NCBI RefSeq assembly: GCF_002127325.2
Contig: NC_035448.2
Span: 129,095,144-129,159,143 of the forward strand
Reading direction: 5' to 3'
DNA length: 64,000 bases
Source of the DNA: Helianthus annuus
Taxonomy: Eukaryota; Streptophyta; Magnoliopsida; Asterales; Asteraceae
Part shown: piece after piece, positions 1 through 10,379 of the stretch
Layout of the letters: the number at the start of each line of letters is the position of its first letter
Numbering within the stretch: the stretch's first letter is position 1
Notes under the pieces: generated by a model
Databases searched by the model: none
What the model saw: only the letters and a program-made list of their open reading frames with translations
Told to the model about the DNA's origin: nothing
Translations under genes and position numbers: made by a program

Positions 1-128
1 GGGTGCACTTGCCGATATGTGTGTTTAGTGTTAGTAAATATCGTGTTTTATAAATTTAAAACTTGGCAAAAAAAGTGTTAAAGGGCTTATTATATACCTT
101 AAAAATACACGACACCTAACACACATCA
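1..128 (+). repeat. 3' end of the Athila 5' LTR
   Basis: These 128 bases match 10252-10379 without gaps and with 4 substitutions. The stretch ends ACACATCA directly before the primer binding site, so this is the R-U5 end of the upstream LTR. The rest lies outside the window. Confidence 0.93.
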
Positions 129-134
129 AGTTTT

Positions 135-152
135 TGGCGCCGTTGCCGGGGA
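135..152 (+). other. Primer binding site, tRNA-Asp(GUC)
   Basis: TGGCGCCGTTGCCGGGGA is the exact complement of the 3' 18 nt of plant cytosolic tRNA-Asp(GUC), CCA included, as I remember that tRNA. It lies 6 bases after the LTR end, where minus-strand cDNA synthesis would be primed. Use of tRNA-Asp is typical of Athila elements. Confidence 0.9.
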
Positions 153-479
153 CACAAGGATTTTAAGAAAGCTTAAAGTCGACGGCCTAATCAGTTTTTA
201 AAAACGCGCGTACATTTTTCTGCATTTTAGCTTAGTTTTGCATTTACAGTAGGTTGAACACGGGGCCGTGCTGCATATTTTTCATATAACACCTAGATAC
301 AGTTTCTGAACACGGGGTCGTGCTCACTGAACACGCCCCCGTGCTCAACCAAGCCAGTAACTTTTATTCAAACGCCCAGATACAGAACCTGAACACGGGG
401 CCGTGTCCAGCCTCTGTTTCCGTTTCTATTTTTTGTTTTCTGGTCTCGAGACTCTGTTGTGGTCTGCTAAGTGATTCTC
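153..479 (+). other. Athila untranslated leader
   Basis: No convincing coding sequence is seen. The leader carries four copies of the family motif CACGGGG(C/T)CGTG or its C-rich variant, at 259, 311, 332 and 394; those at 311 and 332 form a 21-bp pair. A capsid-type Gag domain expected near here in intact elements is not visible, so part of Gag is probably deleted. Confidence 0.6.
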
Positions 480-1199
480 ATGGATCAATACTCAGGAGGC
501 TACAACTACACCTTTGAGGAGGATGATTATAGGGAAAACTATTGTACTAAGTGTGGTAACCCGCACTAGGTTCAATATTATGACTCATTTCAACCATCCA
601 CTTCATACACCTACTATAAGGAGCCCAGGTACGAGCTATCGACTTCATACACATCCTATGAAGACCAAAGGTATGAACCTTCTCCCTCATACTCATATTT
701 TGATGAACCAAGGTATGAGCCTTCATACTCATACTTTGAGGAACTAAGATATGAGCCACCACCTTCATATACTTATTATGAGGAACCATGGCGTGAACAA
801 CCCACCTCATATGAGTATTATGAAGAACAAAATTACGACCCTTATCCATCATATACTTGTAATGAAGAACAATGGTATGAACCATCAACTTCATATGAGT
901 ACTATGAGGAACCAAGGATCGAACATCCGGATTCAGGCATTGAAAATCCCGATCCTTACTCTATCACCGAAGTAACCGATAGGATACTAGAACACCTTAA
1001 AACTATTGAGCGATGCATAAAAGAATCTCGCGCAAGGGAAGAGGAGTCCCGCGCAAGAGAAGAATTAACTTGTAATAAAGAAGAGATAGTTGAAGAGGTA
1101 AAAATGGAAGAACAAATAAGTGAAAAACCGACACATGAGTTAAACAACGAAAAAGGTGAGTCCGTTCACGTCAAAATTCAAGAAGAGTCTAATTTTTGA
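480..1199 (+). pseudogene. Athila Gag remnant with Tyr/Glu-rich tandem repeats
   Basis: The frame starts at ATG 480 and is open to TGA 1197-1199 except for one stop at 567-569. The first 29 codons end with a Cys-x2-Cys-x2-His stretch resembling half of a zinc knuckle. From about 595 to 925 the frame encodes around eight imperfect copies of a 10-14 residue unit rich in Tyr, Glu and Pro (pattern S-Y-x-Y-x-E-E-P-x-Y-E-P). A charged tail with two Arg-Ala-Arg-Glu-Glu copies follows. Gag or the Gag-protease linker is expected here, but the capsid domain is missing. Assignment rests on position and composition, so the exact role is uncertain. It overlaps the next frame, which implies a frameshift near 1160-1200. 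Confidence 0.55.
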
Positions 1200-1770
1200 A
1201 GAAATTAATCTCTTATCACCTTCTTTTGAAAATTATTGTTTAGTACCCACTCATGCTAACTTTTTAAAAGAGTTAAACACTAACACTAAAATTGACGAAA
1301 CGGTAAGTATTAAGTTAACTAACGATCAAACTTCACTAATAAAAGAAGACCCATTTGAAATTAACATTACACCGGTTCTATGTTTTTTTCAAAATTCCTT
1401 TATTAGTAACGTCACGATTGATAAAGATCTTTGTGTTAACATAATGCTTAATTACATTTTCGAAAAATTAAGTATTAGTGATTTTTCTCCACGTCAAATA
1501 CCCATTTTTCTATCCAATCGGAAAGTAATAAAATCAATCGGTGTAGTTAAGGATGTCTTGGTTCAAACAAATCAAATGGTAATCCCAACCGACTTTGTCA
1601 TCCTTGATGACGCTCCTCTAGTGTTGGGACAACCTTTTGTAAAAACACATGAAGCCTTGAAAAACCGGAAGTACAACAATCTATGTCTTCAATTAGGGGC
1701 ATTTAAAAGGAACATCGATCTTGAGCGTTCAATGAAATATCCTTTCGGCAATAATGACCCCCCCAATTGA
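1156..1770 (+). pseudogene. Athila aspartic protease region, active site degraded
   Basis: This 204-codon frame encodes the region between Gag and reverse transcriptase. Its C-terminal half matches plant Ty3 retropepsins: a Gly-Val-Val-x-Asp-Val-Leu-Val strand near codon 130, Pro-Thr-Asp-Phe-Val-Ile-Leu-Asp near codon 147 and Leu-Gly-Gln-Pro-Phe near codon 159. In the family the active site reads Asp-Leu-Gly-Ala-Ser; here the equivalent spot reads Asp-Leu-Cys-Val-Asn, so the Gly-Ala of the catalytic loop is gone. The frame ends at 1770 and overlaps the RT frame (from 1754) by 17 bp in a different register, a frameshift against a normal polyprotein. The protease is almost certainly inactive. 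Confidence 0.7.
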
Positions 1771-4700
1771 AGATGAAGATGAACCACCCGATACAAGTCA
1801 AGAGATTGACCACTTTGTTGAAGAAGAGGTTGCCATAGAACAAACTTTTAAAGTTCTTGATCAAAATGAGCAACCAAATAAGGAGTCTTCTAAAGACCCA
1901 CCTCTTGAGCTCAAAGAACTTCCAAAAGGTTTGGAATATGCTTTTCTAGACAAAGGTGGTAAATCACCTGTAATTATTTCATCTAAGTTAAGTAGTTTAG
2001 AAAAAGAAAAATTAATTATACTTTTGAAAAAACACAAAAATGCGATCGCTTGGAAGCTTGTAGATATTAAAGGAATAAGTCCTTCCATGTGCACACACAA
2101 AATTTTAATGAATGATGACTACAAATCGATAATACAACCACAACGTCGAGTAAATCCAAATGTTCAAGAAGTGGTTAAAAACGAGGTCATCAAATTACTT
2201 GACGCCGGACTTATTTACCTTATCTCCGATAGTCCGTGGGTAAGTCCCGTCCAAGTAGTTCCAAAGAAAGGAGGTATGACGGTAATAATTAACGAAAAGA
2301 ATGAATTAATACCAACGAGAACCGTCACAGGATGGAGGGTATGTATAGATTATAGATGATTAAATGAAGCAACAAGGAAAGATCACTTTCCTTTACCCTT
2401 TATTGATCAAATGTTAGAAAGATTATCCGGTCACAAATTTTACTGTTTCTTGGATGGTTTTTCAGGTTACTTTCAAATCCCGATAGCACCCGAAGACCAA
2501 GAAAAGACAACATTCACATGTCCCTATGGAACTTTTGCTTATCGACGCATGCCATTCGGCCTATGTAATGCCCCCGCAACCTTCCAACGTTGCATGGTGG
2601 CCATCTTCCATGACATGATAGAAAAGACAATGGAAGTCTTCATGGACAACTTTTCTATCTTTGGAGATTCATACGACCAATGCCTCGATAATCTTGAACG
2701 AATGTTATCCCGATGTGAGGAAACTAACCTCGCCCTTAATTGGGAAAAATGACATTTCATGGTAACCAAGGGAATAGTACTCGGTCACAAAATCTCAAGC
2801 GAAGGAATGGAGGTTGATCGAGCAAAAATAGACACTATTTCTCGATTACCACCACCATCGTCCGTTAGAGTAATCAGAAGTTTCTTAGGGCATGCCGGAT
2901 TTTATAGGCGGTTTATCAAAGACTTTTCTAAAATTTCAAGACCTCTAACAAAATTACTTGAAAAAGATGGCCCTTTCATCTTTGACAAGGATTGCAATCA
3001 AGCATTTCTAACCCTAAAAGAAATGCTAGTCAATGCACCTATCATGATAGCGCCTGATTGGAAATTACCTTTCGAAATCATGTGTGATGCAAGTGACTTT
3101 GCAGTTGGAGCAGTCTTGGGACAAAGAAAAGAAAAGCATTTTCACCCAATTTATTATGCTAGTAAAACACTTAACGATGCACAAGAGAATTACACGACAA
3201 CTGAAAAAGAGTTACTAGCTGTGGTATTTGCTTTTGATAAATTCCGTTCTTATCTTCTTCTTTCTAAAACAATAGTCTATACAGATCATGCAGCCATCCG
3301 ATATCTCTTCAAGAAACAGGATGCTAAACCACGTTTGATTCGGTGGATTCTACTCCTCCAAGAATTTGATATTGAAATCAAAGACAAAAGAGGAGCAAAA
3401 AACACCGCAGCAGATCATCTTTCGTGCTTAGAAGACCCAGCTTTGGAGGCAACCAGGGACGAGCAAATCTACGAAAAATTTCCAACGGAGTCCCTAGAAA
3501 TGGTGGAATACCGAGAAGAACCATGGTACGCCGACTATGCTAACTACCTAGCTAGCGGTATAGTCGCTAAAGGATGGCCACATCATCAAAGAAAAAAATT
3601 CTTTGCCGATGTGAAACATTATTTTTGGGAAGATCCTTATCTTTTCAAAATGTGTGCCGATCAACTCATCCGACGGTGCGTACATGGTAGTGAAGCAAGA
3701 AGAATTCTCTGCCATTGTCATGAAGGTCCATACGGAGGACATCATGGTGCCGCTAGTACCGCACGAAAAGTATTTGATTCAGGGTTTTATTGGCCTACCA
3801 TTTACAAAGACGCCCAAAGTCTTGTAAAGACATGTGACGCTTGCCAAAGATCAGGTAATATTTCTTCCAAAAATGAAATGCCACAAAATGGCATTCTTGT
3901 TTGTGAAATTTTTGATGTGTGGGGACTCGACTTTATGGGACCTTTCCCACCATCAAAAGGAAACAAATATATACTTGTGGCGGTAGATTACTTGTCTAAA
4001 TGGGCCGAGGCCGAGGCACTTCCAACAAACGATGGAAGAGTCGTGGTAAGATTTCTGAAAAAATTATTCTCTCGTTTTGGAACACCAAAAGCATTAATAA
4101 GTGATAGAGGTACCCATTTTTGTAACCATCAACTGGAGAAAATTTTAACAAGATATGGGGTCTATCACCGGGTCTCAACAGCATATCACCCTCAAACAAA
4201 CGGACAAGCCGAAGTGACTAATAGAGGTTTAAAACGAATACGTGAAAAAACCGTAGGGTTAAATAGAAAAGAATGGGCCGATAAATTAGATGATGCTTTA
4301 TGGGCTTTTCGAACTGCTTATAAAACAACAATAGGTACAACCCCACATAAGCTCGTCTATGGAAAAAGTTGTCATTTGCCAGTAGAAATAGCACACAAGG
4401 CCTACTGGGCAATTAAAAATGTAAACTTAGATTTAGAATTTGCTGGTAAAAATCGATTTTGTCAATTAAATGAATTAGACGAATTAAGAAATTATGCATA
4501 TTCTAATTCCGAAATTTATAAGGAAATAATGAAAAATTTGCATGATAAACATATTAAACCTAATGAATTTCGGATAGGAGATCAAGTTCTTTTGTTTAAT
4601 TCACGACTTCGATTGTTTCCTGAAAAATTAAAGTCTAGGTGGTCAGGACCTTTTTCCATCACCCATATTTTCCCACACGGTGCAGTAGAAATTAAATCTT

Positions 4701-4804
4701 GGAATGGAATCCCATTCAAATTCAATGGCCAACGGCTGAAGCTCTATCAAGGATTCATTGAGGATGAAGAGGAAGAAATCTCGCTTCAAACGGTCGAAGA
4801 GTAA
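1754..4804 (+). pseudogene. Athila Pol: reverse transcriptase, RNase H, integrase (nonsense mutations)
   Basis: One frame runs to 4804 with two in-frame TGA stops at 2357-2359 and 2750-2752. The Ty3 reverse transcriptase covers about 2040-2900 with the Gly-Phe-Ser-Gly-Tyr-Phe-Gln block. Its catalytic box at 2639-2650 reads F-M-D-N where the family has F/Y-x-D-D, so the second metal-binding Asp is lost. RNase H follows (Asp-Ala-Ser at 3086; Thr-Asp-His near 3283; Asp-His-Leu near 3413). Integrase has the His-His-Cys-Cys finger (about 3717-3850), core acidic residues in Asp-Phe-Met-Gly (near 3930), Ser-Asp-Arg-Gly (near 4100) and Gln-Ala-Glu-Val (near 4207), and a C-terminal Trp-Ser-Gly-Pro-Phe. 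There is no chromodomain. Apart from the two stops the frame is intact, but the RT would be dead. Confidence 0.93.
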
Positions 4805-5566
4805 AAGCATCAACATCATACCTGGTAAGTTACGAACAAATGGGATGACACCTGAATTGGTAAGTCTTCTAACCAAGTTTTGGGAAAACAGGGCACTCAC
4901 ACGAGCACTTTAAAAAAAATTAAAATCGCTCGGCACGAGGCCGTGTCCGTTAGACACGGGGCCGTTTTCGCGCGACTGTCGGGATAAAACCCCTTTTTCA
5001 TAACAGTTTCTTCATTCCACACGCCCCGTTTCCCCGAAAATTCTCTGGTTCAGGCGATTTTTCCGCATAATTTCAATGTCTCCTCTACTTCTAACAACAT
5101 CATGGTATGGTTCTATCATCATTAGTAGTTAGATTAAGCACTTGCATGTAGTTAAAACATGAAAAATTTGGGGAAAAATCTAGGGTTCTTGAACTTCATC
5201 CGGATCGAACCTTAATTTTTGCATAAATCTGTTAGCATTAGTTTAGATTAGTGTTATAGGAAGTAAATGCACTTGTATTGTTCATAGATTTGCCCGATTT
5301 CTCACAAAAACCCCAAACCATTGTTTTTGAACCGAAAAAGATAAAATCGAAGGGGTAAACGGTTTCTTTTGAGAAAAACGGCACTTGGGGTTTCTTTTTC
5401 GGGGAAAACCGCACCTACTGGACCAAAAATTTTCTTTTAGGACCGGGTCGAAAAGTGAAATTTTTGAGTAACAGACGTCTGGACACGGGGTCGTGTCCAG
5501 CTAAGTGTTTTCAGTTTTTCCGAAAATTTCACTGTTTCGTGCTAATTGTTTGGTGTATTCTTTTAG
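4805..5566 (+). other. Spacer between Pol and the downstream gene
   Basis: No ORF of note. It holds three family-motif copies: a pair starting at 4934 and 4955 (21 bp apart) and a single one at 5484, about 80 bp before the ORF1 start. The spacer may carry the leader or splice acceptor for the downstream gene, but I see no site I would name. Confidence 0.5.
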
Positions 5567-6727
5567 ATGTCCAAGAAATTCACAAGGTTCATTGCAAATG
5601 AGCTGGATGTTAAGGCAAGATACGATGTGTTTCGAACCAGGCCTGAAGAATACCCACGACAAGCATGCATGGAACTCTTAGGAGCAGTGAACCAATGGGA
5701 CCGTTTCAACAACCTAGTCACCGGGCCATTGAGAGTCGCCCTAACTACTAGCCTTCGATCAGTCCACGAGTATAATCTGGAATTCTATAGCACATTTGTG
5801 TTCAATTCAAGATGCGAACCATTTGATAATGATGGGGTAGAATTCCGATGTGGGGGGACCAAGTACTCAATTTCGATGGCACAATTTGGGTCGATAGTGG
5901 GGTTGTATGCGGAGGAAGATGCGGGTAATGAAGAAAACACCAGAGGGCTATGTGAACTAGGAGAAAGCGAACGCCAAGCCGCTTGGGCTCAAATAGGAGA
6001 AGGAATCTACAACCCAAGTAGCACTAAGAGCACTAAGTTGAGGGACCCTCTTTACCGCTACATCCATAGGGTCCTCACTTACTCTCTTAGTCAAAGGCAT
6101 GATAGCAGTGGCGTCGTTGGGTTAAGAGATCTGGTGGTCCTTCATTGCATTCACAACCGCAGACACCTAGATGTTCCATACCTCCTGCTCCGAAACATGC
6201 ATTGGAACCGGCTTGCTACTCCTCCTACCCCTATCTTCTTCGGGGGGTGGATATACCGTCTCTTCAGGAACTTCGTGAACATGCCCAGATCTTTCCAGAA
6301 GAGTCCATGGTCGGGAAGAGTGGACACACACATCTGCCGCTCCATGAACTTGATTTATGAAGCCGAAGACGGGTCGGTTAGCTTCCAAAGAGTCCAAGGG
6401 CATGCATGGAACCTGCAAGAGGCACTCGTCCTTTACGCTCCACAGTTCCAACCACCTCCTCAATACCAATACCAGCCCCATGGTGATCCGGGCCAGTCCT
6501 CCTCACAAGGGGGCGGTTTTCCTAACTTCCAAAGTTTACATGATTTATTGCAGGAAAACCTCATGTGCACCAGGAACACCTATAACATGGCGAGTAACAC
6601 GCACACCCGGGTCAGAGCAATTGAGAGGAACATCTCCGACATTCAGGATGACATCGGGAACATCCGGGAGTACATGGCGGGGCACGAAGGAGGAGGAGGT
6701 GATGATAAAGACGAGGATATGGACTAG
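5567..6727 (+). CDS. Athila ORF1-family protein in the env position
   Basis: This is an uninterrupted 386-codon ORF with a clear ATG at 5567. The order of its blocks, including Gly-Leu-Tyr-Ala-Glu-Glu, a long alpha-rich middle with Leu-Arg-Asp-Leu-Val-Val-Leu-His, and Gly-Gly-Trp-Ile-Tyr-Arg-Leu, resembles the ATHILA ORF-1 family, whose members occur in Athila retrotransposons. The function is not established; the position is the one where retroviruses carry env. I see no signal peptide and no convincing membrane segment. The C-terminal third is Pro/Gln-rich (about residues 290-320), followed by a likely short coiled coil (about 345-370) and an acidic Asp/Glu/Gly tail. It is the only long undamaged frame in the element, while Pol has lost catalytic residues. 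Confidence 0.72.
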   Translation: MSKKFTRFIANELDVKARYDVFRTRPEEYPRQACMELLGAVNQWDRFNNLVTGPLRVALTTSLRSVHEYNLEFYSTFVFNSRCEPFDNDGVEFRCGGTKYSISMAQFGSIVGLYAEEDAGNEENTRGLCELGESERQAAWAQIGEGIYNPSSTKSTKLRDPLYRYIHRVLTYSLSQRHDSSGVVGLRDLVVLHCIHNRRHLDVPYLLLRNMHWNRLATPPTPIFFGGWIYRLFRNFVNMPRSFQKSPWSGRVDTHICRSMNLIYEAEDGSVSFQRVQGHAWNLQEALVLYAPQFQPPPQYQYQPHGDPGQSSSQGGGFPNFQSLHDLLQENLMCTRNTYNMASNTHTRVRAIERNISDIQDDIGNIREYMAGHEGGGGDDKDEDMD

Positions 6728-8603
6728 GCGGGAGGAGCAGCTGGTAGGAGGTCCCACAGGTTAACCCTCTTTTCTTTTGAACAATTTCCGGCCTGCGAGC
6801 CGTGTGTTGAACAATTTACTTTCCTTTAACTCCTTTTATTTTCTGCATTTGTTTTTCTTTTTAACTTTGTGATATGGATGTTGAACTATGGTAATTTAGG
6901 ATGTTTGCTATGGTTTGGAGTAGTGTTTACTGATAAAACAGGTACATACGAGGCTTAGAGTACTAAATATTAGTACCACTAAAGCCGGGACAGCATAACC
7001 GAAGCCAGAAACCTATTTCTCACCTTTGCAGATTGTCTACACGGGGTCGCGTCCAGCCGACACGCCCCCGTGCCCACTTCCCCAGACCTGCTATTTGTTT
7101 AATTCTGCAGATTTTTGCCAGACACGGGGTCGTGCCCAGCCAACACGCCCCCATGTCCACCTTCTGCAAGTTTTCGTTACTGGCACTCTAAACACGGGGT
7201 AGTGTTTATCCGACACGGAGCCGTGTCCAGACGCCCAGTAACATAAATTTTTTCTTTTCACACCTTTATACACATTCAATCAACCTAAAAACTTATTTTT
7301 GGGACAGATTAAGGACAATGTGTAATTTAAGTGGGAGGGGATGCTAAAACCTTTAATTTTTGCAAGTCCTAATCACAAGCCTTACACAAAACTCTATTGG
7401 AACCGCTAATCACCCCAAATTTTTTCAAAAAAAATCATTTTTTTTTACTTGTCTTGAGTTAAGTTGGGAATTACAAGTTTTAAAAAGGTTATGTTTTTAC
7501 AAATTTACAACCGATAGCGTCATGATAAAAAGAACCAACATAAGAAAATTATGAAACGGCATGACAAGTTTAGTTAAAATTTGATTATATATACTTGATC
7601 ACATAAAAAAAAAACCCATTCCCACAAAAAGTGAGTTTTGAGCCTTTATTGAGCATACAAATACATATCTTTAAACTAAATGCTCATTTTAAATTTCTTG
7701 TGTGAATAGCCCCTTGGTTCTTACGACTCTAGAACTTGCCACGACGATACATTCCCGGTCCTTACCAACTTAAACCCGAGTAAGTAAATGACGTAGGCAT
7801 TAAGACTAACCCTTTTTATTTCTACACCATTATTTTTCTTTTTTTTACCACCTACCCAAAATCCCCTTAGTTAGCCCCCTTTGAGCCTAAACCTTTTCAT
7901 TTCTTAACCCAAAACAAACACCCTTTTACCCACCAAAACCCTTTTTCATTTTAAACCCTTTATTTTAGTATCGAAGCTCGGTTTTTCTTATGACTTCCTA
8001 AAAAAAATGAGGATGAAGCCAAAAGAAATAAACAAACAAGTTTATCAAAAAGAACTTTGTTTGAAAGAAATTTTTCATCAAAATAAAAAGTTATGAAAAA
8101 TAAAAAGTCTTACGAAAACCAATGCTTTTTACGCCTTTCGCCCTTTTTCTACTAACCACTAACCCAACCACCTACCTTTAACCCAAGCCTAACCCTTAAC
8201 CCCAAAAGTCCTCTTGATATTTACAAATGTGTATAGTTAAAAAGGAGGAGGATTGATCACTTGACAAGCTTATGGTAGGAATAAGTTCCATGCCGCTCTC
8301 GAGTGATTCACTAAAATACATCTTCGGCCGAGTGTTGAGTGATCCCCCGTGAGGTATGTGAACTTGTATATAAATGGAATTTTAAAAAGGCATGTTATGC
8401 TCTAATAAGTAATTTATCTTATGAATTGTTTTAAATAAATCATGACGAATAGGATTGTAAATAAAATAAAAATAAAACCTAATAAAAATCTTGGAATCCC
8501 GAAACACTCTATGACAAGCCTAAAAACTTTCTCTTCTACCCGTTCCATTTGGGAGTGTAAAGCCACAATATAAAGACTTTTGCTTGAGGACAAGCAAAGA
8601 TTC
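6728..8603 (+). other. Athila 3' non-coding region
   Basis: No credible gene. The first part holds three 21-bp motif pairs (starts 7040/7061, 7123/7144, 7193/7214). A purine-rich stretch at 7309-7340 resembles the final purine tract (GGACAATG, then AAGTGGGAGGGGA). The rest is C/T-rich, with many ACCC and AACCC runs on the plus strand at 7850-8220. Confidence 0.6.
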
Positions 8604-8618
8604 AAGTGTGGGGGTATT
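8604..8618 (+). other. Polypurine tract and LTR junction
   Basis: AAGTGTGGGGG followed by TATT sits directly before the 3' LTR start TGATGTGC at 8619. This is where plus-strand priming would occur. Confidence 0.8.
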
Positions 8619-9175
8619 TGATGTGCACAAAATGCAACATATAAATTACATCAAATATAGCATAAAACTAACCCTTTTTTAGTACTAATGTTGGAAAAAG
8701 TGTGTTTTTGTCTTCCTTTTGTATTTTCAGGATCAAATGAGCTCAAATAAACAAAAGATGCAAAAAGACAGCTAAATCTAGCATAAATACAAGAAAAGGA
8801 ACAAACGTGGCATGCCCGACCCCCCGACAGCATCTTCCCAAGCAAAACAAGAGAACAGAAGGCTGAACACGCCCCGTGCTCAGTGAGCACGGGGGCGTGC
8901 CCAAGTGTCTGCAGAAAAGACAAAGTTGTAGAAGCTTCTATCACCCACCACGGGGGCGTGCCCAGCGGACACGGGCCGTGGTCAACTCTAAGATTCGCAG
9001 AATCTGAGGAAATCTTGATAGTACAGATACGCTTTTGCACACGGGGTCGTGCCCAGCGGACACGGGGGCGTGGTCAAGTAATGCAGACAAACTGCAATTA
9101 ATGAAGAAAGAGAAGAGGGATGGACACGGGGCCGTGCCCAATGGACACGGGGCCGTGCCTGAGCTTCTGTTCAGG

Positions 9176-9183
9176 CTATAAAT
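9176..9183 (+). promoter_or_regulatory. TATA box of the Athila LTR
   Basis: TATAAATA follows the 21-bp motif pair that begins at 9125 and 9146. It is a standard plant TATA element in the expected part of the LTR. The matching promoter in the 5' LTR is outside the window. Confidence 0.65.
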
Positions 9184-9788
9184 AGGGGTGCTTGGCTCAC
9201 TTGCAACTCATCCCTTGGCACACCACCTCTCTCACACTTCACCCACCACCCACCACCATCACAACACCATCATCCACCACCATCAACCATTGTCCATCAT
9301 AGAGTGTGTGAGTCGTCTCGGGATCCAAGATTGATCGTAAGAGTTCTTGACAATCAAATGCCATGTTTGCCTAAGTCTCTTACATCACTTGGTGAAGACA
9401 AGCATTTAGTGTAATACTTTTTATTTTTAATCTTTTCGCACTTTTTATTTGGTTATGTATTAATGACTTTAATAACTAGTTTTATATGTTGAAGGTGATT
9501 CTTCCTAATCATTTGTCCGTGGTTTCTTGGCATTATTTTACTGTCTATATAAAATAAAAGATTTTCACCATTCATATCTCCACGGTCTATATGGAGATAT
9601 GTTGGCTACCTGGTCGGGGGTTAAGGGAATGGTTTGGTAAGAGTCTTGCCATTGTTCAGTGTATAGATCCTGCAAAGGACCTGGGTCAAATTTAGTAGGA
9701 TCTCCTTCAATACCCAATGGTATTGGATGGCGGGGGGTCCAAACTCTTTGATCCCCTCATATATAAACTACTATTAAAACTTTAACCC

Positions 9789-9990
9789 GGCTACTTAGGA
9801 CTGTATCCCTGCTGACTCAGACTACTTAGCCGAGGGTAACGTCACCTTCAAAAGAGGGGCCTACCACATTATGCATTAATAACTTAATTAATTATCTTTC
9901 AATAATCTGACCCTTTAGGATTGTATCCTTGCTGACTCAAACTACTGGGTTGAGGGTAACGTCACCTTCAAAAGAGGGGCCTACTACAAT
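9789..9990 (+). repeat. Direct duplication inside the LTR (two ~82-bp copies, 120-bp offset)
   Basis: 9789-9870 and 9909-9990 share a block with GGA(C/T)TGTATCC, GCTGACTCA, GAGGGTAACGTCACCTTCA and AAAGAGGGGCCTAC. The copies differ at several bases, so the duplication predates this insertion. Confidence 0.85.
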
Positions 9991-10379
9991 AACTAAGATA
10001 ATCTCTTAAAAAGTGCAAAAGTGCGGAAATAATCAAAGGTTACACTAAAGGCAAGTCGGATCCAAGTGATTCATCTTGTCTATCTGTTTTTATTTTTATT
10101 TTTCAGCATTTTAGTTAGTTTTATTTTTATAGTTTAAAAACATCTTTCTAACTTTTTGATTTGATTAGACGTTGAGGATAAACCGGTATTAAAAGCTCTT
10201 GTGTCCTTGAATGACCTCGGTATCTTACCAACAATATATTACGCTCGCGATGGGTGCACTTGCCGATATGTGTGTTTAGTGTTAGTAAATATCGTGTTTT
10301 ATAAATTTAAAACTTGGCTAAAAAAGTGTTAAAGGGCTTAAAATATACCTTAAAAATACACGACACCTAACGCACATCA

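Larger units (their letters stand above)
1..10379 (+). mobile_element. Athila-type Ty3 LTR retrotransposon (5' LTR cut by window edge)
   Basis: The element has the tail of a 5' LTR (1-128), a tRNA-Asp primer binding site (135-152), Gag/protease/RT/RNase H/integrase coding remnants (480-4804), an Athila ORF1-family gene downstream of Pol (5567-6727), a purine tract (8604-8614) and a full 3' LTR (8619-10379, starting TGATGTGC and ending GCACATCA). The tRNA-Asp primer, the lack of a chromodomain after integrase and the extra gene in the env position fit the Athila lineage. The 128 bp of LTR visible at both ends align without gaps and differ at 4 bases, about 3%, which suggests a fairly recent insertion; the sample is small. 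Pol carries in-frame stops and altered catalytic residues, so this copy cannot move by itself. The left target duplication lies outside the window. Confidence 0.93.
8619..10379 (+). repeat. Athila 3' LTR (1761 bp)
   Basis: The LTR is bounded by the inverted ends TGATGTGC and GCACATCA. It holds four motif pairs (8868/8888, 8949/8970, 9040/9061, 9125/9146). The last pair ends about 23 bp before the candidate promoter element CTATAAATAG (9175-9184), so transcription probably starts near 9210. An imperfect direct duplication lies at 9789-9990. Its last 128 bp match the start of the window. Confidence 0.92.

Noticed and set aside
320..975. Short ORFs on both strands in the Athila leader and repeat region as separate genes
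   Set aside because: They are frame shadows of the Tyr/Glu-rich repeat or lie in the untranslated leader; the frame from 480 explains the repeat best.
5567..6727. Host gene downstream of the retrotransposon
   Set aside because: It lies between Pol and the 3' LTR and resembles the ATHILA ORF-1 family, so it belongs to the element.
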